From WHSW01 sp963781265 (GTDB lineage: Bacteria > Actinomycetota > Thermoleophilia > Solirubrobacterales > 70-9): DNA of 64,000 bases. The first letter of the stretch is position 1. Every line of letters starts with the position of its first letter. The stretch covers positions 65,714-129,713 of the forward strand of contig CAWAFH010000011.1 in NCBI GenBank assembly GCA_963781265.1. The letters are read 5' to 3'. The position numbers were made by a program, and so were the translations under genes. Below are positions 18,440-25,282 of the stretch, piece by piece. The notes below the pieces were generated by a model that had not been told where the DNA came from, ran no database searches, and worked only from the letters and a program-made list of their open reading frames with translations.

Positions 18440-18935
18440 TCAGGTGATCCCCTGGTCGGCGGCGACGAAGGCGAGGGCGATGAACAGGATCGAGATCGCC
18501 AGCACCCAGCGGCCGTGCTGGTTGTGGCGGCCGAGCAGCATCGCGCCGATCACGAGTCCGCCGATCGGGATCATCACGGCGAGGATGTAGCCGGCGATCA
18601 CGAGCCCGTCGGCCGACGCGGGCTTCGCCGGCTCGGCGCGGTAGTTGGTGCGGTGCTCGGTCCACTTGGTCCCGTCCCAGTAGCGCATCCCCTGCGCGTT
18701 CTCGGGGTCGGCGTACCAGGCCGGGGGCGGCAGCTGGCCGCCTCCGGTCGCGGGCGGTGATTCGATCGCCGACAGCGGCTGCGGATCCGGCTCGGGCTCG
18801 CCTTCGAGCGGCACCCCGGTGTCGAGCGGCACCCGGCTGTTGGTCCAGCGGCTGCCGTTCCAAAAGCGCTGCAGACGCTTCGTCGTCGGGATCCCGATAC
18901 CAGCCCGCGGGCGGCGGCTTCGAGGTGCCTTCCAT
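18440..18935 (-). pseudogene. DUF2510-domain membrane protein, frameshifted
   Basis: An N-terminal DUF2510 motif is broken by one base near 18871-18885: PPPAGWYRDPDDEA continues, in the next frame, as LQRFWNGSRWT. A second, intact DUF2510 motif follows (PPAWYADPENAQGMRYWDG...WTEH). The C-terminus has two hydrophobic helices (GLVIAGYILAVMIPIGGLVIG and WVLAISILFIALAFVAA). DUF2510 is a short Trp-rich motif common in actinobacterial membrane proteins; the function is unknown. The ATG at 18935 is preceded by a leaderless-type -10 box. It converges with the phzF-like gene, leaving only 7 nt between the stops. Confidence 0.72.
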
Positions 18936-18941
18936 GCGGGG

Positions 18942-18947
18942 AGCGTA
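18942..18947 (-). promoter_or_regulatory. Putative -10 box of the DUF2510 gene (leaderless)
   Basis: TACGCT on the minus strand lies 6 nt before the ATG; there is no Shine-Dalgarno. Confidence 0.4.
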
Positions 18948-18978
18948 GAAGCCGCGACCGCCGGAGGGGAGAAGGAGT

Positions 18979-19051
18979 GCCCCCGGTGGGACTCCAACCC
19001 ACAACCTTTCGGGTAAAAACCGACTGCTCTAAGCAGTTGAGCTACGGGGGC
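18979..19051 (-). tRNA. tRNA-Lys (UUU), atypical
   Basis: The 73-nt cloverleaf has a perfect 7-bp acceptor stem (GCCCCCG/CGGGGGC), D stem GCTC/GAGC and T stem GTGGG/CCCAC. The 7-nt anticodon loop TTTTTAC reads UUU (Lys). CCA is not encoded. Oddities: D-loop position 19 is C instead of G and T-loop position 56 is G instead of C, so the 19-56 tertiary pair is swapped. The anticodon stem has a G-A mismatch at 27-43 and the loop is U32/C38. The 5' end overlaps the stop of the upstream HNH gene. It may be a divergent or special tRNA, or contain sequence errors. Confidence 0.75.
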
Positions 19052-19929
19052 GTCACGGATGATGCCCGAAAGTGACCGCCGCGCTCCGCGGTGCGGAGAC
19101 GATGGCAGTTGGCGCATCGCACCTCACACCGAGCGACCTCGGCTTCGAGCTCGGCGAGCGCGCGCTCGCCTCCGACGGCATCACTGATCGCGAAACGCTT
19201 CGGGCCGACGTGGTCGAACTCCAGGACCGCCGGGTCGACCTCGCCACAGTCGACGCACGACGACCGCCCAAGGATCCCGCCCACGAACGCCTGGTTCCGA
19301 TCGCGCAGCGGCCGGCTCGGCGCCGCCTCGCGGCGAGTGGCCGCTCGCCGCGCGAACGCCAGGCGCCGCCTGGTGCGCCGGCGATGGCAGTTGACGCAGA
19401 CGACCTCGCATTTGCCAAGCTCGGCTTCGAGCCGCGCTGACGAGGCGGCGGTGGAGACCAGGTCGGAGACGTTTGCAGCCTTCCCCGAGCCGACGTGGTC
19501 GAACTCGAGCACGCCGACGCGAGGCTCCCCGCAATCCGCACAGCTTCGATCCGCGAGGTACGCAAGTACCAGCTCGCGAGCCACGCTGCGGCGGCGCTCC
19601 TTCGCCGCGGCGACCTGCGCCCTGTGCCGATCACCGCGGGCCCGAAAGTAGTCCTGGAAGCACCGCTTGCACCAATGCTGACGGCCGTCGCGGCCGCTGC
19701 GGCTGAACATCTCAATCGGCTGTGCACGCTCGCAGCGCGGACAGGCCCGCACCTGGCCGCAGATCACCGGGACCCGGACGGTGCGCAACGGGATCAGCCG
19801 TTGGACATCCCGGGTCCAGACACTGACCGAGCTGAGCGAGACGCCGAGCTCGTCCGCGATGCTCCGTAGCGACCAGCCTCGAATTCGCAATATGCGTGCC
19901 GCTCGGCGTTCCTCGACTTTTCGGCGCAT
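19042..19929 (-). CDS. HNH endonuclease-like protein with N-terminal helix-turn-helix
   Basis: A 295-residue protein. An N-terminal helix-turn-helix (GWSLRSIADELGVSLSSVSVW, about 18-38) is followed by a zinc-ribbon-like block (CPRCERAQ...WCKRCFQDYF). Two HNH-type modules follow, each with C-x2-C, FDHV and C-x2-CH (CADCGEPRVGVLEFDHV...CVNCHRRRT, and CVDCGEVDPAVLEFDHV...CANCHRLRT). This suggests zinc-stabilised ββα-metal DNA cleavage or binding. The stop TAG lies inside the 5' end of tRNA-Lys on the same strand (10-nt overlap). A sequence matching the actinobacterial SOS box ends 3 nt before the ATG, so induction by DNA damage is likely. It could be a mobile or selfish endonuclease. Confidence 0.78.
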   Translation of the reverse strand: MRRKVEERRAARILRIRGWSLRSIADELGVSLSSVSVWTRDVQRLIPLRTVRVPVICGQVRACPRCERAQPIEMFSRSGRDGRQHWCKRCFQDYFRARGDRHRAQVAAAKERRRSVARELVLAYLADRSCADCGEPRVGVLEFDHVGSGKAANVSDLVSTAASSARLEAELGKCEVVCVNCHRRRTRRRLAFARRAATRREAAPSRPLRDRNQAFVGGILGRSSCVDCGEVDPAVLEFDHVGPKRFAISDAVGGERALAELEAEVARCEVRCANCHRLRTAERGGHFRASSVTPP

Positions 19930-19931
19930 AG

Positions 19932-19945
19932 CGAACGTATGTTCG
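19932..19945. promoter_or_regulatory. LexA-type SOS box upstream of the HNH gene
   Basis: CGAACGTATGTTCG fits the Gram-positive/actinobacterial LexA consensus CGAAC-N4-GTTYG with no mismatch. It lies 3-16 bp before the HNH start and overlaps a -10-like TACGTT. Confidence 0.65.
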
Positions 19946-19995
19946 CGATCGCACCGGACGGAACGCCGCCACCGACTCGATCCAGTTCGCGCCTT

Positions 19996-20001
19996 TACAG
20001 T
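19996..20001 (+). promoter_or_regulatory. Putative -10 box of Rrf2 gene 1 (leaderless)
   Basis: TACAGT lies 7 nt before the GTG start; no Shine-Dalgarno is visible. Confidence 0.4.
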
Positions 20002-20008
20002 CTCTGGC

Positions 20009-20509
20009 GTGCGGGTCTCCGCGAAAGCCGATTACGCCGTCCGCGCGATGGTCGAGCTCGCCTCGTCCGGCGCGTCGGAGTCCGCGCCCGCGAAGGGCGA
20101 GGTGCTCGCCGCCGCTCAGTCGATCCCCGTTCGCTTCCTCGAGAACATCCTCGGCGAACTGCGCGTCCACGGGCTCGTGCACAGCCGGCGCGGCGCCGAC
20201 GGCGGCTACTGGCTGGCCCGCGCGGCCGACGACGTCACCCTCGCCGAGGTCATCCGCGCGGTCGAGGGCCCGCTCGCGACCGTGCACGGCGAGGCGGCCG
20301 ACGAGCTCGATTACCCCGGCGGCTCCCAACCGCTGCGCGAGGTCTGGCTGGCGCTGCGGGCGAATATCCGCCAGGTGCTCGAGTCGGTGACCCTCGCCGA
20401 CGTCGTCGGCGGCGCCCTGCCGGAGCCGATCCCGACGCTCGCCGAGCACCCCGACGCCTCGCTGCCGCGCGACTCCCGCTTTGCTCAAGGACCAGCCGAG
20501 CCGCTCTAG
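20009..20509 (+). CDS. Rrf2-family transcriptional regulator 1
   Basis: A 166-residue winged-helix regulator. KADYAVRAMVELA, SIPVRFLENILGELRVHGLV and SRRGADGGYWLAR are the standard Rrf2 helices and wing. It contains no cysteine, so it cannot bind an iron-sulfur cluster as IscR or NsrR do, and it resembles CymR-type regulators of sulfur metabolism. It is one of two paralogues that flank the sulfate ABC transporter operon (the other starts at 24777), which suggests control of sulfate or cysteine supply. The GTG start follows a leaderless-type -10 box. The C-terminus has a short Pro-rich tail. Confidence 0.88.
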   Translation: MRVSAKADYAVRAMVELASSGASESAPAKGEVLAAAQSIPVRFLENILGELRVHGLVHSRRGADGGYWLARAADDVTLAEVIRAVEGPLATVHGEAADELDYPGGSQPLREVWLALRANIRQVLESVTLADVVGGALPEPIPTLAEHPDASLPRDSRFAQGPAEPL

Positions 20510-20572
20510 GACCGGCGAGCGTGGATCGGCAGCTCGCCTCGCCGAGCTGAACAACGCGCTCGGGTCTTACAC

Positions 20573-20701
20573 CTAGCCGTCGCGCTCCGCGGCTCGACGG
20601 GCCTCGCCGTCGATCTGCCGGACCGTCGCCCAGAGGACCATGCCGACGAACGCGATCAGGATCGCGAGCATCGCGGTTGCCACCACGGCGGCGAGGCTCA
20701 T
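20573..20701 (-). CDS. Small single-span membrane protein at the end of the sulfate transporter operon
   Basis: A 42-residue ORF starting at ATG 20701, 18 nt after the cysA stop. The first 24 residues (MSLAAVVATAMLAILIAFVG...) form one hydrophobic helix. The rest (ATVRQIDGEARRAAERDG) is charged and probably cytoplasmic. GGGGTG lies about 9 nt upstream. I do not recognise a family. Its position as the last gene of the operon suggests an accessory subunit or regulator of the transporter, by inference only. Confidence 0.55.
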   Translation of the reverse strand: MSLAAVVATAMLAILIAFVGMVLWATVRQIDGEARRAAERDG

Positions 20702-20719
20702 CGTCGGCTGCACCCCGCC

Positions 20720-21715
20720 TCAGGCGAGGACGAGCTCCTCGGTGCGCGGGCTGGCGCCGTTCTCGTCGAAGCGACGCGCGCGGGCGGCGGTGACGTAGAC
20801 GATCTGCCGCTCGGCCAGCTCGAGCTCCTCCACCTGGGCACGGGTGAGCTGGGCGATCAGCGGGCTCTCGTCGGCGAGCGTCAGCTCGATCCGCACCTCG
20901 AAGCCGAGGTAGACGATCCGATCGATCATCGCCTCCTCCGAGCTCGAATGCGGGACGTGCGAGATCTGCACGTCGTGCGGTCGCACCAGCGCCTCGCCGA
21001 TCCGGTTCGCGGTCCCGACGAAGCTCATCACGAACTCGGTCTCGGGATGGTCGTAGAGGTCGGTCGGCTTGCCGGCCTGCTCGACCGCGCCGTCGTTCAT
21101 GACGACGATCTGCTCGGCGACGTCCATCGCCTCCTCCTGATCGTGGGTGACGAAGATCGTCGTCACGTGGACCTCGTCGTGCAGCCGGCGCAGCCACTGG
21201 CGCAGCTCGGTGCGCACCCGCGCGTCGAGGGCGCCGAACGGCTCGTCGAGCAGCAGCACCTTCGGCTCGACGGCGAGCGCCCGGGCCAGCGCCATCCGCT
21301 GGCGCTGGCCGCCGGAGAGCTGGGAGGGATAGCGGTCGATCAATCCCTCGAGCTGGACGAGCGCGAGCAGCTCGTGCACCCGCTCGTTGATCTCCTTCTT
21401 CGGCCGCTTGCGGATGCTCAGGCCGAAGGCGACGTTGTCGCCGACCGACATGTGCTTGAACGCCGCGTAGTGCTGGAAGCAGAAGCCGACGTTGCGGTCC
21501 TGGACGCTGACGTGGGTCATGTCCTCGTCGGAGATGATCACCCGCCCCGAGTCGGGCTCCTCGAGCCCGGCGATCACCCGCAGCAGGGTCGACTTGCCGC
21601 TGCCGCTCGGGCCGAGCAGGGCCGTGAGCGACCCGTCCGGCACCTCGATCGACACTTCGTCGAGGGCGACGAAGTCGCCGAAGCGCTTGACCGCGTTCTC
21701 AACCGTGATTCCCAT
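20720..21715 (-). CDS. cysA: Sulfate/thiosulfate ABC transporter ATP-binding protein
   Basis: The 331-residue ATPase energises sulfate uptake. Walker A is GPSGSGKST (about 35-43), the Q-loop is CFQHYAAFKHMSVGDNVAFGL, the signature is LSGGQRQRMALARAL, Walker B is VLLLDEPFGALD and the H-loop is FVTHDQEEA. The C-terminal regulatory extension is TOBE-like (VRPHDVQISH...). The ATG at 21715 (MGITVENAVKRFG) follows AAAGGAG at 8-9 nt, and the gene overlaps the cysW end by 17 nt. A longer frame upstream reads as low-complexity. The order is sulfate-binding protein, cysT, cysW, cysA, small membrane protein. Confidence 0.92.
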   Translation of the reverse strand: MGITVENAVKRFGDFVALDEVSIEVPDGSLTALLGPSGSGKSTLLRVIAGLEEPDSGRVIISDEDMTHVSVQDRNVGFCFQHYAAFKHMSVGDNVAFGLSIRKRPKKEINERVHELLALVQLEGLIDRYPSQLSGGQRQRMALARALAVEPKVLLLDEPFGALDARVRTELRQWLRRLHDEVHVTTIFVTHDQEEAMDVAEQIVVMNDGAVEQAGKPTDLYDHPETEFVMSFVGTANRIGEALVRPHDVQISHVPHSSSEEAMIDRIVYLGFEVRIELTLADESPLIAQLTRAQVEELELAERQIVYVTAARARRFDENGASPRTEELVLA

Positions 21716-22631
21716 CAGGGGTCTCCTTTCCGGAGGTGAGTGCCGCGTCGCCGACGGCGATCGCGGAGGGGGCCTTCGCCTGTTTGTCACGGCGCTGGAT
21801 CAGGTTCATGAAGAGGAGGACGCAGAGGGCCATGACCGCGAGCACGAGCGATGCCGCGTAGGCGCCGGCGACGTCGAAGTGCTCGTACTGGTTCTCGACC
21901 AGGAGCGTCGCCGTCTCGGTCTTGCCCTCGATCTTGCCGGAGACGACGCTGACCGCGCCGAACTCGCCGATCGCGCGGGCGCTCGCGAGCACCACGCCGT
22001 ACGTGACGCCCCAGCGGATCGATGGCAAGGTGATCCGCCAGAAGGTCTGCCAGCCGCCGGCGCCGAGCGTCGCGGCGGCCTGCTCCTGATCGTCACCGAT
22101 CTCCTGGAGGACGGGCGTCACCTCGCGAACCACGAACGGCAGCGAGACGAAGATCGTCGCCAGAACCATCCCCGGAACCGAGAAGATCACCCGGATCCCG
22201 TGGTCGAGAAGCCACGGTCCGAACCAGCCGTCGACGCTGCCGTACACGAGCACCAGCGAGAGACCGATCACGATCGGCGAGACCGCGAACGGAAGGTCGA
22301 TGAGCCCGTTGAGGATCGCCTTGCCGCGGAACTTCTGGCGCACCAAGACGAGCGCGCAGGCGATGCCGAAGACGGTGTTCAACGGCACCGCGATCGCGGC
22401 GATCAGGATCGTCAGATAGAACGCGTGCAGGGCCTCCGGCGTGGTCACCGACTCCCAGGCGTGGGCGACCCCGTCGTCGAACGCCTTGAAGAAGATCAGG
22501 ACCACCGGGATCAGCAGGAGCGCGAACAGGTAGCCCAGGGCGATCGTCCGCAGCCCGTACTTGGTCAACCGGCCCGTTGCGGGGCGGCCGCGGACGGGCC
22601 CGGGCTGGATTGCGCCGGTGTCAGCCGACAT
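21699..22631 (-). CDS. cysW: Sulfate ABC transporter permease CysW
   Basis: A 310-residue inner-membrane permease with about six hydrophobic segments. It has the cytoplasmic EAA-type loop (EQAAATLGAGGWQTFWRITLPSIR) that contacts the ATPase, and SARAIGEFGAVSVVSG, typical of the CysW/CysT pair. It overlaps cysT by 11 nt at its start and cysA by 17 nt at its end, so subunits are coupled in translation. Its partner CysT shares the same arrangement. Confidence 0.92.
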   Translation of the reverse strand: MSADTGAIQPGPVRGRPATGRLTKYGLRTIALGYLFALLLIPVVLIFFKAFDDGVAHAWESVTTPEALHAFYLTILIAAIAVPLNTVFGIACALVLVRQKFRGKAILNGLIDLPFAVSPIVIGLSLVLVYGSVDGWFGPWLLDHGIRVIFSVPGMVLATIFVSLPFVVREVTPVLQEIGDDQEQAAATLGAGGWQTFWRITLPSIRWGVTYGVVLASARAIGEFGAVSVVSGKIEGKTETATLLVENQYEHFDVAGAYAASLVLAVMALCVLLFMNLIQRRDKQAKAPSAIAVGDAALTSGKETPDGNHG

Positions 22632-23466
22632 GGCGGAGGCTCCGGCGGGAGAGGAACCCGATCGCGATCAGGACGATGAGCGAGATCGCCAGCAGCACGA
22701 CGGAGACCGCGGCCGCGGTGATCTCGCGGTCGCTCTGGATCTGACTGAAGATGAACACCGAGGAGACCTCGGTCTTGAACGGGATGTTGCCCGAGATCAG
22801 GACCAGCGAGCCGAACTCGCCGATCGAGCGCGCGAACGCGAGCGCGATCCCGGAGAGGATCGCCGGTCGCAGGTTCGGCAGGATGATCCGCCGGAAGGTG
22901 GTCAGCGGTCCGGCGCCGAGCGACGCGGCCGCCTCCTCCATGTCCTGGTCGAGCTCGAGCAGCACGGGCTGCACCGAGCGGATCACGAACGGCAGCGTGA
23001 CGAACAGCAGCGCCAGGACGACGCCGATCCGCGTGAACGCGACCCCGGAGAGACCGAGGACGCCGTTGTCGCCGTAGAGCGCCAGCAGGGTGATCCCGGC
23101 GACGATCGTCGGCAGGGCGAACGGCAGGTCGATCAGCGAGTTGACGATCCGCTTGCCGGGGAACTCGTCGCGGACGAGAACCCAGGCGATGATCGTGCCG
23201 GCGATCGCGTTGATCGCGACCACGATCGCCGAGGCGCCCAGGGTCAGCTTCAGCGCCGCGATCGCCTGCGGCGCGGTGACGTCATCCCAGAACGAAGCGA
23301 GGCCGTCCTCGAACGACTTCGAGACGACCGCGGCGAGCGGGATCAGGACGATCAGGCTCAGGTACCCGATCACCAGTCCCCGGGTGAGCCCGGGGCCGCC
23401 GAGGCCGAGCCTGAAGCCCGGCCTCGACGGTGCCTTGGCAGTTGCGACGGCCCCTTGACTACTCAT
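22621..23466 (-). CDS. cysT: Sulfate ABC transporter permease CysT
   Basis: A 281-residue inner-membrane permease, also called CysU. It has about six membrane segments, the EAA loop MEEAAASLGAGPLTTFRRI, LPNLRPAILSG and FARSIGEFGSLVLISGNIP. DLPFALPTIVAGITLLALYG is typical of the family. It follows the binding-protein gene after 43 nt and overlaps cysW. The intergenic stretch before it (about 23480-23509) contains repeated GCGAAGC words (minus strand), similar to the dispersed element elsewhere. Confidence 0.92.
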   Translation of the reverse strand: MSSQGAVATAKAPSRPGFRLGLGGPGLTRGLVIGYLSLIVLIPLAAVVSKSFEDGLASFWDDVTAPQAIAALKLTLGASAIVVAINAIAGTIIAWVLVRDEFPGKRIVNSLIDLPFALPTIVAGITLLALYGDNGVLGLSGVAFTRIGVVLALLFVTLPFVIRSVQPVLLELDQDMEEAAASLGAGPLTTFRRIILPNLRPAILSGIALAFARSIGEFGSLVLISGNIPFKTEVSSVFIFSQIQSDREITAAAVSVVLLAISLIVLIAIGFLSRRSLRHVG

Positions 23467-23509
23467 GGCGCCTCAACAGCGGCGCGGCTCGGCTTCGCTT
23501 CGCTCCGCC

Positions 23510-24610
23510 TCACTCCGTCGCAACCCCCAGGTTCTGCTCGATCTCCGCGATCGAACCGTTCTCCGGATCGAAGAAGTCGGTGGTCACCTGGTCCCAGCCA
23601 CCGAGGTCATCGATCGTGAACAGGTCCGCGGGAGTCGGGAACTTGTCCGCGTTCTGCTTGAACACCGACTCGACCACCGGCCGGTAGCCGTTGTCGGCCC
23701 AGAGCTGCTGCGCTTCGTCGGTGTACTCGTAGTCGACGAACTTCTGCGCCGCCTCGTCCGCGTCAGTGGTGACCGCGATCGGCGTCTGGATCAGGATCGT
23801 CGAGTCGGGGACGACGTAGTCGATGTCCTCGCCGGCCTGCTGGGCCGCGATTGCCTCGTTCTCGTAGGCGAGCAGGACGTCCCCCTTACCGCCGAGAAAC
23901 GTCCCGAGCGAGTCGCGGGCGCTCTCGTCCTGGACCGGGACGTTGTTGAGCAGGTCGGAGATGTACTGCAGCCCCTCCTCCTCGGACTTGCCCTGGGTCA
24001 GGACCTGGTCGCCGTAGGCGGCCATCAGGTTCCAGCGGGCGCCGCCGGAGGTGAACGGGTTCGGCGTCAGGACCTCGACGTCCCTCCTGGGTCAGGTCAT
24101 CCCAGCTCTGGATGTTCTCGGGGTTGCCCTTGCGGGTGACGAAGACGACGACCGAGTCCTCGACGATGCCGTTGTACTCGTTCTGGTTCCAGTCCTCGGC
24201 GACGAGGCCGGCGTCGACCAGGCGAGTCATGTCCGGCTCGAGCGAGAAGTGGACGACATCGGCGGGCTGGCCGGCCTCGACCGCTCGCGACTGGTCGCCC
24301 GAGGAGCCGAACGAGTTCGAGAACTCGACGCCCTCGCCGTCGGGGGTCGCGTTGAACCCTGGCTCGAGGTCGCCGGTGTACGCCTCCTCCGGGGTCGAGT
24401 AGGCGACGAGGTCGATTGAGCCGCCGGAGCCGCCGGAGCCGTCGAATCGTCGGACGATCCCCCGCAGGCCGCGACGCCGAGCGCGAGCGCGCCGGAGAGC
24501 GCCGCGACGGCGAGCAGCCGGGCACCGCCGCGGGGCCGCGCGTCCGCCACACGGTTTTCCGTGGCGTTCGCGGCCCCACCGCGATGAAGCTTCTGAAGGA
24601 AGCGAGTCAT
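23510..24610 (-). pseudogene. Sulfate-binding lipoprotein of the ABC transporter, two frameshifts
   Basis: Substrate-binding protein, split over three frames. The N-terminus (from ATG 24610) carries a lipoprotein signal, RLLAVAALSGALALGVAAC, with lipobox VAAC. The middle (IDLVAYSTPEEAY to SWDDLTQE) and the C-terminal part (EVLTPNPFTSGGARWN, WDQVTTDFFDPENGSIAEIE) match Sbp/CysP proteins. The breaks are near 24440-24452 (a net missing base) and in the CCC run at 24082-24084 (an extra base). They cancel in length, so the span is 3n. Restored length is about 366 residues. A transporter without its binding protein would be useless, so sequence error is plausible. A GTG at 24625 is an alternative start. 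Confidence 0.85.
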
Positions 24611-24764
24611 GTTTAGCGTTTTCACCTTTCTTGATTGGGTTACTTGGGAATACGAATAGCGCGGCAGAGTAGCAGAAGCGATTCCGGTTTCGACGACCGA
24701 ATCGGATCGCGCTCGCGCCGTGCATCACCGCCGACCCGTGCGGCGCTGCACCGGCTCGCTGGGT

Positions 24765-24770
24765 GACAAT
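24765..24770 (+). promoter_or_regulatory. Putative -10 box of Rrf2 gene 2 (leaderless)
   Basis: GACAAT lies 6 nt before the GTG, preceded by GGT. The divergent gap (24611-24776) to the sulfate-binding gene is AT-rich for this genome and holds two TTGGG words spaced 11 bp apart (about 24634-24650), a weak candidate operator. Confidence 0.35.
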
Positions 24771-24776
24771 GCGCCG

Positions 24777-25232
24777 GTGCGGGTGACGGCAAAAGCCGAG
24801 TACGCGGTGCGCGCGGTGATGGAGCTCGCCGCGGGCGAGGGCAAGCCGGTGAAGCGCGACACGATCGTCGCCGCGCAGGGGATCCCGCCGAAGTTCCTGG
24901 AGAACATCCTCTCCGAGCTGCGCCACGCGGGGCTGGTGGAGAGCCAGCGGGGCGCCGACGGCGGCTATTGGCTGAGCACGGACCCGGCGCAGATCACGGT
25001 CGCGGACGTGATGCGCGCGGTCGAGGGGCCGCTGGCGAGCGTGCGCTCGAGCCGGCCGGAGACGCTCGAGTACGAGGGTCTCGCGGAGCCGCTCCAGTAC
25101 GTCTGGGTGGCGCTCCGCTCGACGATCCGCTCGGTGCTCGCCGAGGTGACGATCGCCGACCTGATCAGCGGCAAGCTCCCCAAGCACGTCGTCGCGATGA
25201 CCAAGGACCCGGACGCCTGGATCTCGCAGTAG
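24777..25232 (+). CDS. Rrf2-family transcriptional regulator 2
   Basis: A 151-residue paralogue of regulator 1. KAEYAVRAVMELA, GIPPKFLENILSELRHAGLV and SQRGADGGYWLS mark the winged helix. It also lacks cysteine, so Fe-S sensing is ruled out; a CymR-like partner-based or ligand-based mechanism fits better. It is divergent from the sulfate transporter operon and 50 nt upstream of a persulfide-oxidising fusion enzyme, so it may control both. The GTG start is set by homology to paralogue 1 (VRVSAKADY versus VRVTAKAEY). Confidence 0.88.
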   Translation: MRVTAKAEYAVRAVMELAAGEGKPVKRDTIVAAQGIPPKFLENILSELRHAGLVESQRGADGGYWLSTDPAQITVADVMRAVEGPLASVRSSRPETLEYEGLAEPLQYVWVALRSTIRSVLAEVTIADLISGKLPKHVVAMTKDPDAWISQ

Positions 25233-25282
25233 GAAAGTAGGGTTGAACGCCGTTCGAGAGTCGGGAAGGATTGGTGCCGGCG

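Noticed and set aside
18960..19117. Minus-strand frame APVAQLLRAVGFYPKGCG through tRNA-Lys
   Set aside because: It is a translation of the tRNA itself; the real DUF2510 gene starts at 18935.
23480..23520. GCGAAGC-rich stretch between cysT and the binding-protein gene as a fourth core element
   Set aside because: It contains GCGAAGC words but not the rest of the core, and I see no matching arms.
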